Assembly: GCA_903863885.1 (NCBI GenBank)
Contig: CAIPEB010000399.1
Location: 1 to 41,308, forward strand
Source of the DNA: an uncultured Planctomycetaceae bacterium
GTDB lineage: Bacteria > Planctomycetota > Planctomycetia > Pirellulales > Pirellulaceae
Length of the DNA: 41,308 nt
Reading direction: 5' to 3'
Positions 1 to 7,730 of this stretch are shown in pieces. Below the pieces are notes generated by a model. The model made no database searches, was not told the origin of the DNA, and saw nothing but the letters and a program-made list of their open reading frames with translations. A program made the position numbers and the translations under genes. How positions within the stretch are numbered: position 1 is the stretch's first letter; each line of letters starts with the position of its first letter.

Positions 1-411
1 AGCGTCCCGCCGAATCAACTTGCGACGCGCCTGGGAAACAGTTCTCGCGCCATCAAAGTCGCCTTGCTCGATCAGCGATCGCTGGCCGGTATCGGCAATC
101 TGTACGCATCCGAGATTCTGCACGCGGCACGCGTGGATCCACGCAAGGCATGCTGCGATCTTGACACGGCTCAATGGTCCCGACTGCATCGTGCCATGCT
201 GCACATTCTCGAAGAAGCGATCCGCTATGAGGGCTCGACACTGTCCGATGGCACCTACCGAAATGCGCTGAATCGGGCCGGCAGCTACCAGAATCACCAC
301 CGAGTCTATGATCGAGCCGGCCAGTCCTGTCTCCGATGCGCTGCGGGCGTCGTGCAGCGAATCGTACAGGCCCAGCGCTCGACGTTCTTTTGTCCGGTGT
401 GTCAGACCTGA
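1..411 (+). CDS. mutM: Formamidopyrimidine-DNA glycosylase, C-terminal part (5' end outside window)
   Basis: This is the 3' end of a base-excision-repair glycosylase/AP lyase that removes oxidised purines such as 8-oxoguanine from DNA. The reading frame is open from base 1 and ends at TGA 409-411, giving 136 visible residues. The helix-two-turn-helix region is recognisable ([17 protein letters not shown]), and the C-terminus carries the zinc finger as CLRC followed by CPVC with a 16-residue spacer. The catalytic N-terminal Pro-Glu lies outside the window and cannot be checked. The small C-terminal tail after the zinc finger is short, as is normal for Fpg. The Nei (endonuclease VIII) relative shares this fold, so Fpg versus Nei cannot be fully settled without the N-terminus, though the finger and spacing fit Fpg. 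The next gene starts about 130 bases downstream on the same strand. Confidence 0.92.
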   Translation, partial: SVPPNQLATRLGNSSRAIKVALLDQRSLAGIGNLYASEILHAARVDPRKACCDLDTAQWSRLHRAMLHILEEAIRYEGSTLSDGTYRNALNRAGSYQNHHRVYDRAGQSCLRCAAGVVQRIVQAQRSTFFCPVCQT

Positions 412-539
412 TCCCGCGGCAGTCCAAAGTCGTTTCGCTGCGGGGAACGTCGACCTCGGCCATGCGTTCGTAGTATCTTGTATGCCCGCGAAACATGATG
501 CTGGTTGCCGACCAAGGATGCGAACGCTGGAGATCGACG

Positions 540-2246
540 ATGTTGGTTCGACGAGTTTCGACTGTCTGTATGGCCGTGTGGGCCGTGCTTGTGGTCGGCG
601 GCGCCTCGTGCGCACGTGTTCTGCCGGAACCCGCCAGATCGCAGAAAGGCATGGTTGCGACGGTGCACCCGCTGGCCACCCGCGCGGGCGTCGATGCCAT
701 GAAGCACGGCGGGAACGCCGTGGATGCCGCAGTGGCGGCGGCGCTCACGCTGGGAGTTGTCGACGGCTGCAACTCGGGGATCGGCGGCGGTTGCCTCATC
801 GTGATCCGCACGCCTTCCGGCCAGTTCGCCGCAATCGATGGCCGCGAGACCGCGCCGGCGAAGAGCAGTCGCGATATGTATGTCCGCGCCGGCAAGGCCG
901 ACACCGAGGCGAGCCAGACGGGGCCGCTTGCTTCGGGGACTCCCGGAGCCTTGGCTGCTTATGACGATGCGATTCGCAGTTTCGGAAGGCTTTCGTTGCG
1001 GGAACTGCTGCTGCCGGCCGCGAAGATCGCCGAAGAGGGATTCGTGGTCACTCGCGACTACTCCACGTCACTGGAGGATTCGGCCAAGGAACTGGCGAAG
1101 TTCCCTGGTTCCGGCAACGTCCTGCTGAAGGACGGAAAGCCGCTGCAGCAGGGGGATGTGCTCAGGCAGATCGATCTGGCCGGAACCTACCGGTCGATTG
1201 CCGAGCACGGCACGGACTGGTTCTATCGCGGACCATTCGCGCACAGCGTGGCTGAATGGATGAGAGCCAACGGCGGCATTCTGGATGAAGCGGATTTTGC
1301 CCAGTATCGCTCCGTGCGTCGCGAACCGATCGTCAGCCGGTATCGGGATCTGACTCTGGTCGGTTTTCCCCCTCCCAGCGCGGGCGGCACACACGTCGCA
1401 GAAATTCTCAATATCCTCGAACATTTCGATCTGAAAAAATTGCATGAGGAAGATCCGGCGAATTGCGCGCATGTGATTGCCGAATCCATGAAGCTGGCGT
1501 TCGCGGACCGCGCCTACTGGCTCGGCGATGCGGATTTCGCCGACGTGCCTCGTGGACTCGTCGATCCGGCTTATGCCGCGTCGCTGGCCAAACGCATCGA
1601 TCGCAGACACGCCACACAGGTCCAGGGGCACGGCACGCCGCCGGACGCCCTGGAGAATCTCTTTCGGAAACACACGACCCATATCGCCGCTGTCGATGCC
1701 GATGGCTTCTGGGTGGGCATCACCGCGACGGTCAATACGACCTTCGGCTCAAAAGTCATCGTGCCCGGAACGGGCGTGATTTTGAACAGCGAAATGGATG
1801 ACTTTGCCAGTCAGCCCGGTGTTGCGAATGTTTTCGGGCTGGTCGGAGCCGACGCCAACTGTATTCAACCGGGAAAACGCCCATTGTCGAGCATGAGTCC
1901 GACGATCGTGCTGCGCGACGGAAAGCCTGTCCTGACAGTCGGTGCCGCGGGGGGACCAACCATCATCAGCCAGATCGTGCTGGCGATCGTCAATCACTTT
2001 GACCTTGGCATGCCGCTGGCCGAAGCGGTGGCGTCGCCTCGGTTTCATCATCAGTGGTCACCGGACCAGATTGCCATCGAGAAGTCCACCGATGCAGAAC
2101 TCAGCCGCAGACTGCAGGCTCTGGGGCACACGCTGCAAGGCAAGAAGCGAATCGGTGTGACTCAAGCCATTGGGCTGGCCGAAGACGGCAGGCACCTGTT
2201 GGGTGTCTTTGATCCGAGAGTTCAGGGGGCTGCGGAAGGCTGGTGA
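540..2246 (+). CDS. ggt: Gamma-glutamyltransferase
   Basis: An Ntn-hydrolase that cleaves or transfers the gamma-glutamyl group of glutathione and related compounds, acting outside the cytoplasmic membrane. The 568-residue length fits the proenzyme. The self-processing nucleophile is the first Thr of KHTTHIAAVD (Thr379, codon 1674-1676). Downstream family motifs are NTTFGS, GVILNSEMDDFA, GKRPLSSMSPTIV and GAAGGPTII. In the N-terminal half, GGNAVDAAVAAALTLGVV and the glycine-rich GIGGGC stretch are typical. ATG 540 is preferred over an upstream in-frame ATG at 495, because GGAG at 529-532 is well spaced and the protein then begins with an export signal (MLVRRVSTVCMAVWAVLVV) ending in GGASC. 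That could be a lipoprotein site, although its -3 residue is atypical. It appears monocistronic, followed by a 500-base gap. Confidence 0.95.
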   Translation: MLVRRVSTVCMAVWAVLVVGGASCARVLPEPARSQKGMVATVHPLATRAGVDAMKHGGNAVDAAVAAALTLGVVDGCNSGIGGGCLIVIRTPSGQFAAIDGRETAPAKSSRDMYVRAGKADTEASQTGPLASGTPGALAAYDDAIRSFGRLSLRELLLPAAKIAEEGFVVTRDYSTSLEDSAKELAKFPGSGNVLLKDGKPLQQGDVLRQIDLAGTYRSIAEHGTDWFYRGPFAHSVAEWMRANGGILDEADFAQYRSVRREPIVSRYRDLTLVGFPPPSAGGTHVAEILNILEHFDLKKLHEEDPANCAHVIAESMKLAFADRAYWLGDADFADVPRGLVDPAYAASLAKRIDRRHATQVQGHGTPPDALENLFRKHTTHIAAVDADGFWVGITATVNTTFGSKVIVPGTGVILNSEMDDFASQPGVANVFGLVGADANCIQPGKRPLSSMSPTIVLRDGKPVLTVGAAGGPTIISQIVLAIVNHFDLGMPLAEAVASPRFHHQWSPDQIAIEKSTDAELSRRLQALGHTLQGKKRIGVTQAIGLAEDGRHLLGVFDPRVQGAAEGW

Positions 2247-2751
2247 ACCGGTCAGTCCGAAATACCCGAGTTGGCTGGTGCGGGTGCTAGCACGCCGCAA
2301 GATTCAATGCGAAGCCCGAGCGGGCAGCTATCGCGAACTGCCGGGGTCCGTTTCCGGAAAAATGGGGACGTGGATTCGCGTTGTCTCATCTGTTTTGCGG
2401 AAGTGACGGTGCTGCTTCTGAAGCACTGCATGCACGCTGGGGTTGAGCGGAATTTCTCGGGCGGCGGACACATCTATCTCAATCCGGGTGGGGTCGCCAA
2501 GTGAGCGATTGGGCGAGTTGGCACGCAGAGGGGTTAGGAGTTGGATGGGAGAACCGACCTAGACACTAGCGTACCGTTTCGTTAATTTCCGCCCGCTCTT
2601 CTGAGGGCCTGCAACGGGTGTGCGAGGACGTTGTCGAAACTTGGCTGTTCGGCGACCGGCTCGCTCATGCGTTATTCGGGTGCTGATGTGGCACTGCGGT
2701 CGCGGTGCGTCAGGTTAACCGCAAACAGATTAGAACGGACAGCTTGCAGCG
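2247..2751. other. Intergenic region between ggt and flhA, no supported gene
   Basis: About 500 bases without a convincing gene. A 77-codon open frame (2271-2504, plus) has no recognisable domain, no good ribosome site and an unnatural composition, so it is not called. No clear terminator hairpin follows ggt. The distal part holds the candidate sigma-54-like element described separately and presumably the leader of the flagellar operon. Confidence 0.6.
2689..2703 (+). promoter_or_regulatory. Candidate sigma-54-type promoter upstream of flhA
   Basis: TGGCAC at 2689-2694 is an exact match to the -24 element, and GC at 2702-2703 falls at the GG-N10-GC spacing required of the -12 element. The rest of the -12 box is poor (TCGCG rather than TTGCA). 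It lies about 50 bases upstream of the flhA start codon, where sigma-54 control of flagellar operons would be expected. A single short match in GC-rich DNA can arise by chance. Confidence 0.33.
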
Positions 2752-4821
2752 ATGAGTCGTCTTGCGCGGTGGCAAGATCTCGTTTTGCCGGTCGGGATCA
2801 TCATGAGCGTGCTCGTGATTCTCGTTCCGATGCCTGCTGCGCTGATGGATGTGTTGCTTGCCGCGAACATCTCGGTGTCCGTGATTATCCTGCTGACTAC
2901 GATCTATGTGAGAACGCCCCTCGAGTTCAGCATTTTTCCCTCGATGCTGCTGGCCACGACACTGGGACGACTGGTGTTGAACGTGGCCTCGACCCGGTTG
3001 ATTCTGACGCGGGCGGGCGAAGATGGCCTGCTGGCGGCCGGCGGAGTCATCCGCAGTTTCGGTCTATTCGTGGCTGGCGACCGAGTCGAAGTCGGCGTCA
3101 TTATCTTTGTCATAATTTTCGTGATTCAGTTCATCGTGATCACGAAAGGCGCCACGCGGATCAGCGAGGTCGCGGCACGTTTCGCTTTGGACGGGATGCC
3201 GGGCCGTCAGATGGCGATCGACGCGGACTTGAACGCCGGCGTGATCGACGAGACGGAAGCCCAGCGGCGCCGCAGCGAGATTACGCAGCAGGCCGATTTC
3301 TTCGGGGCCATGGATGGTGCCAGCAAGTTCGTGCGTGGCGACGCGATCGCGGGCATCATCATTACGGCGATCAACATATGCGGCGGTCTGGTGATCGGCG
3401 TGCTGCAGGAGGGCATGACGCTGAGCCATGCGGCTGACGTATTCACGAAGCTGACGATCGGCGACGGATTGGTCAGCCAGGTTCCCGCGCTGCTCATTTC
3501 GCTCGCGGCCGGTCTGTTGGTCACTCGCAGCAGTCAGCAGTTGAACTTGCCGGCGGAATTCGTGCGGCAGTTGTTTTCCCGGCCGCAGGCATTGTTTGTG
3601 ACCGGCGCATTCCTTGTGGTTCTGGTGACGACGAACCTGCCGGCCCTGCCGTTGCTGACCATCGGAGGCTCATGTACGGCGCTGGCTCTGCTGTTGAATC
3701 GCAACTCGCAGCGCAAGGAGGCCAGTGCCGCCGCGGCTGCGGCCAGAACGGCGGCGGAGACGCAGCGCAAACCCGAGGATCGCATCGAGGATTTCCTGAC
3801 GATCGATCCGATGGAGTTGGAGATCGGCATCGGTCTGATTCGGCTGGCCGATCCCAAACGGGGCGGTGACCTGCTGCCGCGAATCACGGGCGTTCGCCAG
3901 ACGGTGGCGTCGGAAATCGGCATTGTGCTGCCGAAGGTGCGGATTCGCGACAACCTGCGGCTGAGCGAGAGCAACTATCGCATCAAGATCTCGAACAACG
4001 CCGTGGCCGAAGGCACGGCCCATGCGGACAAGCTGCTGGCCATGCAGTCCGGTGCGACAACCGGCAAGGTCCCCGGCATCGAGACGAAGGACCCGCTATT
4101 CCAGCAGCCCGCGGTCTGGATCGAGCCCGGGTTGCGCGAGCGGGCCGAGATGCTGGGCTATACGGTGGTGGAACCGGCCGCCGTGCTCGCGACCCATCTC
4201 AAGGAAATCGTCCGGCAGCACGCCGACGAGTTGTTGAATCGCGATGCGAGCAAGCGGCTGATTGAGGAGTTGAAGAAGAGTTCGCCCGCGGTGGTGGACG
4301 AGTTGATCCCGGGGCTGATGAAGCTTGGCGACGTGCAGCAGGTGCTGCAGATGCTGCTGCGCGAGCAGGTCCCGATCCGGCAGCTGGGCGTCATCCTCGA
4401 GACGCTGGGAGATTACGCCGGCAAGACGAAGGATCCGGTCTGGCTGACCGAGTATGTGCGACATCGTCTGGCCCGCACGATCTGCACGCGTTATCGCGAC
4501 GACGAGCAGCGAATGCCGGTAGTCACGCTGGAGCCGGCGATGGAGGATCGGATTGCCGCGGGGATCGAGCATACCGAGCGAGGGCTGTTCGTTCGCATGT
4601 CGCCGCCGGCGATCGAGATTGCCTGCAAGCGGATCAGCGGCGAGGTCGCCAAGTTGTTGCGGGTCAATCGTCAGCCGATCGTGCTGGTGAGTCCCCAGAT
4701 TCGCCCCGGCTTGAAGCTGTTGACCGCATCCCATTTACCGAAGCTGATTGTACTGAGTTACAACGAAATCACGCGTGACACTCGCATCGAATCGGTGGGC
4801 ATCGTGTCCGATTCGGGCTGA
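2752..4821 (+). CDS. flhA: Flagellar type III export gate protein FlhA
   Basis: A major component of the flagellar export gate in the cytoplasmic membrane. It couples proton flow to substrate export and binds chaperone-substrate complexes through its cytoplasmic domain. At 689 residues it is full length for the family. The N-terminal half has about eight hydrophobic helices, with family signatures LGRLVLNVASTRLIL (about residues 71-85), VITKGATRISEVAARFALDGMPG and QMAIDADLNAGVIDE (about 129-167), and FGAMDGASKFVRGDAIAGI. A linker around residues 320-350 rich in Ala, Arg and Glu leads to the cytoplasmic domain, with DPKRGGDLLPRI and the conserved C-terminal part ending in LPKLIVLSYNEI. ATG 2752 has only a weak ribosome site but gives the canonical N-terminus. 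It is the first gene of a flagellar run with flhF 57 bases downstream; flhB and the rod/hook genes are not in the window. Confidence 0.97.
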   Translation: MSRLARWQDLVLPVGIIMSVLVILVPMPAALMDVLLAANISVSVIILLTTIYVRTPLEFSIFPSMLLATTLGRLVLNVASTRLILTRAGEDGLLAAGGVIRSFGLFVAGDRVEVGVIIFVIIFVIQFIVITKGATRISEVAARFALDGMPGRQMAIDADLNAGVIDETEAQRRRSEITQQADFFGAMDGASKFVRGDAIAGIIITAINICGGLVIGVLQEGMTLSHAADVFTKLTIGDGLVSQVPALLISLAAGLLVTRSSQQLNLPAEFVRQLFSRPQALFVTGAFLVVLVTTNLPALPLLTIGGSCTALALLLNRNSQRKEASAAAAAARTAAETQRKPEDRIEDFLTIDPMELEIGIGLIRLADPKRGGDLLPRITGVRQTVASEIGIVLPKVRIRDNLRLSESNYRIKISNNAVAEGTAHADKLLAMQSGATTGKVPGIETKDPLFQQPAVWIEPGLRERAEMLGYTVVEPAAVLATHLKEIVRQHADELLNRDASKRLIEELKKSSPAVVDELIPGLMKLGDVQQVLQMLLREQVPIRQLGVILETLGDYAGKTKDPVWLTEYVRHRLARTICTRYRDDEQRMPVVTLEPAMEDRIAAGIEHTERGLFVRMSPPAIEIACKRISGEVAKLLRVNRQPIVLVSPQIRPGLKLLTASHLPKLIVLSYNEITRDTRIESVGIVSDSG

Positions 4822-4878
4822 ACCGGCCGCCGTGCGGGAGCCCTGGAAACCTTTTCGTAAGCCGTGGTTGCCGAACCT

Positions 4879-6144
4879 ATGGAAGTCAAAAACTTTCGAG
4901 CAAAATCGCTGCAGGAGGCGTTGCGGCTGGTTCGCCGGGAACTGGGGCCTGACGCCGCCGTGCTGCGGACTCGCGAGGTTAGCGATGGCGTTTGGGGCTG
5001 GCTCAGCGGTGCGCGGCAGATTGAGGTCAGTGCGTCGCTGGACCATGCGGTTCCGTCGCGTTTCTCCGGCGTCCGCTCAGACGATTTCGAGGAGGAGCGG
5101 GCAGGCGACTTGTCCTCGCTGGATCCGGCGGATTCCGGCGCGCCGGCGGATTCTTATGAGCCGGCCGAATCGGGCGAAATCGAGGAACCGGGTCTGCCGC
5201 ATCCGCGAGTCGGCAGGTCTCGAGCCGGGGGCGAAGCGGCCCCGTCGGATCCCGGTGACATCGGTTCGCAGCTGGATGGTCTGCGTTCGCTCGTCGAGCA
5301 GTTGTGTCGGCAATCGGCCGAGTCGCGGCACAGCGGACTGCCTGCCACGCTGTTCTCGCTCTTCAACGATCTGGTTGACGCCGAAGTCTGCGAGGAGATC
5401 GCGCGGGAATTGGTGGAACGCGTCCGGCTGATGTCGAGCGAAGCTGATCGGGACGATGCGGTGCTGGTCAGGTCGCGTCTCGCGCGGATGCTCGAGGACG
5501 AGATCGATTGCTGCGGTCCGATTGCCGTTACGCCGGGCTGCCGTCGCGTGGTGGGGCTGGTCGGTCCCACGGGGGTCGGGAAAACGACAACGATCGCAAA
5601 GCTCGCGGCGCGGTTTCATCTCCAGCACCGATATCGCGTCGGTCTGCTGACGCTGGACACGTATCGGATCGCGGCCGTAGATCAGCTGCGCACGTATGCA
5701 GAGATTATTGACCTGCCGATCGAAGTGGCGGCGAGTGCCCGCGAGGTGCGCGCCGCGATGAACCGGCTGGCCGACATGGACCTGGTGCTGATCGATACGG
5801 TCGGGCGCAGTCCGCGAGACGGGGCGCGGATCCAGGAACTTCAGGAACTGCTCGAAGAATCGCAGGTTGACGAAGTCCAATTGGTACTCAGCGCCGTGGC
5901 AAGTTCGGCGAGCATGAAGACGGCGTCGTCGCTGTTTGCTCCCATCGGGATATCGTCGCTGTTGTTGACCAAGCTGGACGAAGCCACAGGGCTGGGCGGG
6001 ATCCTGCCGCTGTTGCGAAGCAGCGGACTGCCGCTCAGCTACGTGACGCACGGCCAGAGCGTGCCGCAGGATATTTCGGCTGCGGACCGCCGCCAGTTGG
6101 CCCGCGAACTGCTCGGCATCGGCGACCGGACCCTGGTGACCTGA
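4879..6144 (+). CDS. flhF: Flagellar biosynthesis SRP-type GTPase FlhF
   Basis: A signal-recognition-particle family GTPase that directs the site and number of flagella. The protein has the FlhF order: a short basic N-terminal segment (MEVKNFRAKSLQEALRLVRR), a low-complexity acidic B domain (about residues 60-140), an N domain, then the GTPase. G-motifs are visible: GPTGVGKTTT with Lys235, DTYRIAAVDQLRTYAEII, LIDTVGRSPRD and TKLDEATGLGG. Note DTVGR, where many family members have DTAGR. ATG 4879 is chosen over an in-frame GTG at 4864 because family members begin with M[KE][IV]K; neither start has a strong Shine-Dalgarno. It sits directly between flhA and the flhG-like gene, the classic FlhF-FlhG pair. 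Confidence 0.95.
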   Translation: MEVKNFRAKSLQEALRLVRRELGPDAAVLRTREVSDGVWGWLSGARQIEVSASLDHAVPSRFSGVRSDDFEEERAGDLSSLDPADSGAPADSYEPAESGEIEEPGLPHPRVGRSRAGGEAAPSDPGDIGSQLDGLRSLVEQLCRQSAESRHSGLPATLFSLFNDLVDAEVCEEIARELVERVRLMSSEADRDDAVLVRSRLARMLEDEIDCCGPIAVTPGCRRVVGLVGPTGVGKTTTIAKLAARFHLQHRYRVGLLTLDTYRIAAVDQLRTYAEIIDLPIEVAASAREVRAAMNRLADMDLVLIDTVGRSPRDGARIQELQELLEESQVDEVQLVLSAVASSASMKTASSLFAPIGISSLLLTKLDEATGLGGILPLLRSSGLPLSYVTHGQSVPQDISAADRRQLARELLGIGDRTLVT

Positions 6145-6167
6145 ACAGGAAAGACGTATTCACTCAT

Positions 6168-7007
6168 ATGATTGACCAAGCGACGGAACTGCGAAAGCTG
6201 CTTCTTCGATCGATGCGGGAGCGGGCTGCCGCTGCGGGGCCGCAGCCTCGGTTGCTCGTTCTCGCGGGCGGTCGGGGAGGTGTCGGAGTCACAACCTTGG
6301 CGGTGAATCTCGCGATGGGGCTGGCCGACCAGGGGCTTCGCGTTGTGATCGTGGATGCCGATGTGTGCCGCAATAATGTGGCCGTGCTATGCGGTATTTC
6401 GCAGCGGCCTCAGGCATGGGATGTGCTGATCGCCAGACGAGATATTCACGAGGCCATGCAGTTGGGGCCTTCGGGGATTCAGGTCGTTCCGGGGCTGTGG
6501 GCGCCCGGCGAAAAAGCCGACAGCAGTCCGCTGGTGCAGGAGCGGTTGCTGCGACAGTTCCGCAATCTGGGGCCGCACGCCGACGTGGTGCTGCTCGACG
6601 TGGGGAGCAGTCCGGGAGAATTCACGCGGCGGATCGCCGCTGTCGCCAGCGAAGTCCTGGTGATCACCACGCCGGACGTCGCGACGGTCATGGACAGCTA
6701 CTCGCGGGTCAAGATGCTGCTCAAGTCGCTCGGGAAAAACATGCCCTGGCTGGTCGTGAATCTCTGCAACGACTCGACGGCCGCCGGCGAGGCGCATCGC
6801 CGCATGCATGAATCGTGCGTTCGCTTTCTCGGAGTCGGCATCCGATTGCTGGGATTTGTTCCCGAGGATCAGGAAACACATCCGGCCGGTGCGACTTCGC
6901 TTCCGTTCATGCTCCGGTCGCCCGGTTGCGCGGCGGCGCTGGCCGTGCAGCGGTTGGCCTCGACACTGGCCTGCGAATGGCCCGACACTTCGCGGCATGT
7001 CGCTTGA
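6168..7007 (+). CDS. flhG: FlhG/FleN-like MinD-family protein with degenerate P-loop
   Basis: FlhG normally binds ATP as a membrane-associated dimer, stimulates FlhF GTPase and limits flagellar number. The 279-residue protein starts with MIDQATELRKLLL, which contains the DQAxxLR motif known in FlhG as the FlhF-activating segment. The MinD-like fold follows: VVIVDADVCRNNVAVLCGI (switch I), VVLLDVGSSPGEFTRRI (switch II) and VLVITTPDVATVMDSYSRVKML. The deviant Walker A motif reads GGRGGVGVTT at residues 34-43. The signature lysine is Arg36 and the phosphate-binding lysine is Val41 (codon 6288-6290, GTC), so ATP binding or hydrolysis may be lost or altered. A hydrophobic C-terminal amphipathic segment is not obvious. 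Position after flhF and before the sigma-28 gene supports the call. The start has an AGGAAAG some 15 bases upstream, a little far. Confidence 0.88.
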   Translation: MIDQATELRKLLLRSMRERAAAAGPQPRLLVLAGGRGGVGVTTLAVNLAMGLADQGLRVVIVDADVCRNNVAVLCGISQRPQAWDVLIARRDIHEAMQLGPSGIQVVPGLWAPGEKADSSPLVQERLLRQFRNLGPHADVVLLDVGSSPGEFTRRIAAVASEVLVITTPDVATVMDSYSRVKMLLKSLGKNMPWLVVNLCNDSTAAGEAHRRMHESCVRFLGVGIRLLGFVPEDQETHPAGATSLPFMLRSPGCAAALAVQRLASTLACEWPDTSRHVA

Positions 7008-7101
7008 GTTCTCGCGCCGCGGCCGAGATCGCCGCCGGAAAACGGGGAAACGCTGTGAGTCAGAGCTTCGCCGACAGGAAACAAAGACAAGATATTTCGA
7101 T

Positions 7102-7130
7102 TAAAGCGACGGGACCGATTATGACGATAA
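7102..7130 (+). promoter_or_regulatory. Candidate sigma-28-like promoter
   Basis: TAAAGCGA at 7102-7109 resembles the sigma-28 -35 box (consensus TAAAGTTT), and GACGATAA at 7123-7130 differs by one base from the -10 consensus GCCGATAA. The spacer is 13 bases rather than the usual 11, which weakens the call. It lies in the flhG to small-membrane-protein gap, upstream of the sigma-28 gene, so it would allow autoregulation. Confidence 0.3.
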
Positions 7131-7207
7131 CCACCGAGCGTCTTGTTGCCGCATCGCGCGGCAGACTTTACCAAATACATCGACTGTGCGGGCGCCGGGA
7201 GTAGCAG

Positions 7208-7462
7208 ATGGGTCGCATCTATGCAGGAATTCTGGGGCCGGTCGCATTCGCGACGGTGCTCGGACGCAGCCTGGTGGACGGTGGCGGAGTAGATAGCACG
7301 CTGAAGATTGCGATGGCTTGTCTGTTCACTTTTGCGGCGATCGGATACATCGCCGGCCGTGTCGCCGACCAGATTGTGCATGATTCGGTGCGGACCCGTT
7401 TGGCGTCGGAGATGTCGGTCAGACACGTTTCCGGTGCTGATCGCGGAGTTGCCCGGTCTTGA
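7208..7462 (+). CDS. Small membrane protein between flhG and fliA
   Basis: An 84-residue protein I do not recognise as a named family. It has a hydrophobic N-terminal stretch (residues about 4-20) and a clearer membrane helix at about 29-50 (LKIAMACLFTFAAIGYIAG), followed by a polar C-terminus containing VADQIVHDSVRTRL. ATG 7208 is preceded by GGGAG in the GCCGGGAGTAGCAG leader at a workable distance. Its place between flhG and the flagellar sigma gene, on the same strand, suggests a flagellar or membrane accessory role, but that is inference from position only. The 200-base gap after flhG contains the sigma-28-like element and a 27-codon open frame (7122-7204) that I do not call. Confidence 0.72.
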   Translation: MGRIYAGILGPVAFATVLGRSLVDGGGVDSTLKIAMACLFTFAAIGYIAGRVADQIVHDSVRTRLASEMSVRHVSGADRGVARS

Positions 7463-7666
7463 GTCCCTGCCGCGGGGAGCGGCCGTTACACCGCGGAGAA
7501 CGGCCACGGCGCGGCCCGGAGCTTTGGATACTTTCCCGAACACTCGAAGCGTAATTCACTCTGCGGAGTATGAACGAAGGCTCGGCTCAGCCCCGCAAAA
7601 CACGAACGGCGGCGGCTGCACACGAAGTCAACTGACGACGGCTTGCTGATGAGAAACCGGTTCGCA

Positions 7667-7702
7667 GGATGCGAGCGACTCGCTACATCCCGCCGCGGGA
7701 TG
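7667..7702 (+). promoter_or_regulatory. Overlapping hairpins in the fliA leader
   Basis: Two inverted repeats share one arm. CATCCCG (7686-7692) pairs perfectly with CGGGATG (7696-7702) around a three-base loop. Alternatively, GGATGCGAG (7667-7675) pairs with CTCG plus CATCC (7679-7690, small bulge). The arm CATCC could also pair with GGATG inside the ribosome binding site (7724-7728). Mutually exclusive pairings just upstream of the start codon are compatible with translational control, but this is structural inference only. Confidence 0.35.
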
Positions 7703-7730
7703 GAGCGGTGAACACATCATGGAGGATGGT

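Noticed and set aside
2271-2504. 77-codon frame in the ggt-flhA gap
   Set aside because: No domain, weak start, no ribosome site; more likely non-coding.
7122-7204. 27-codon frame (MTITTERL...) ending just before the small membrane gene
   Set aside because: It overlaps the candidate sigma-28 -10 box and has no ribosome site; too short to support alone.
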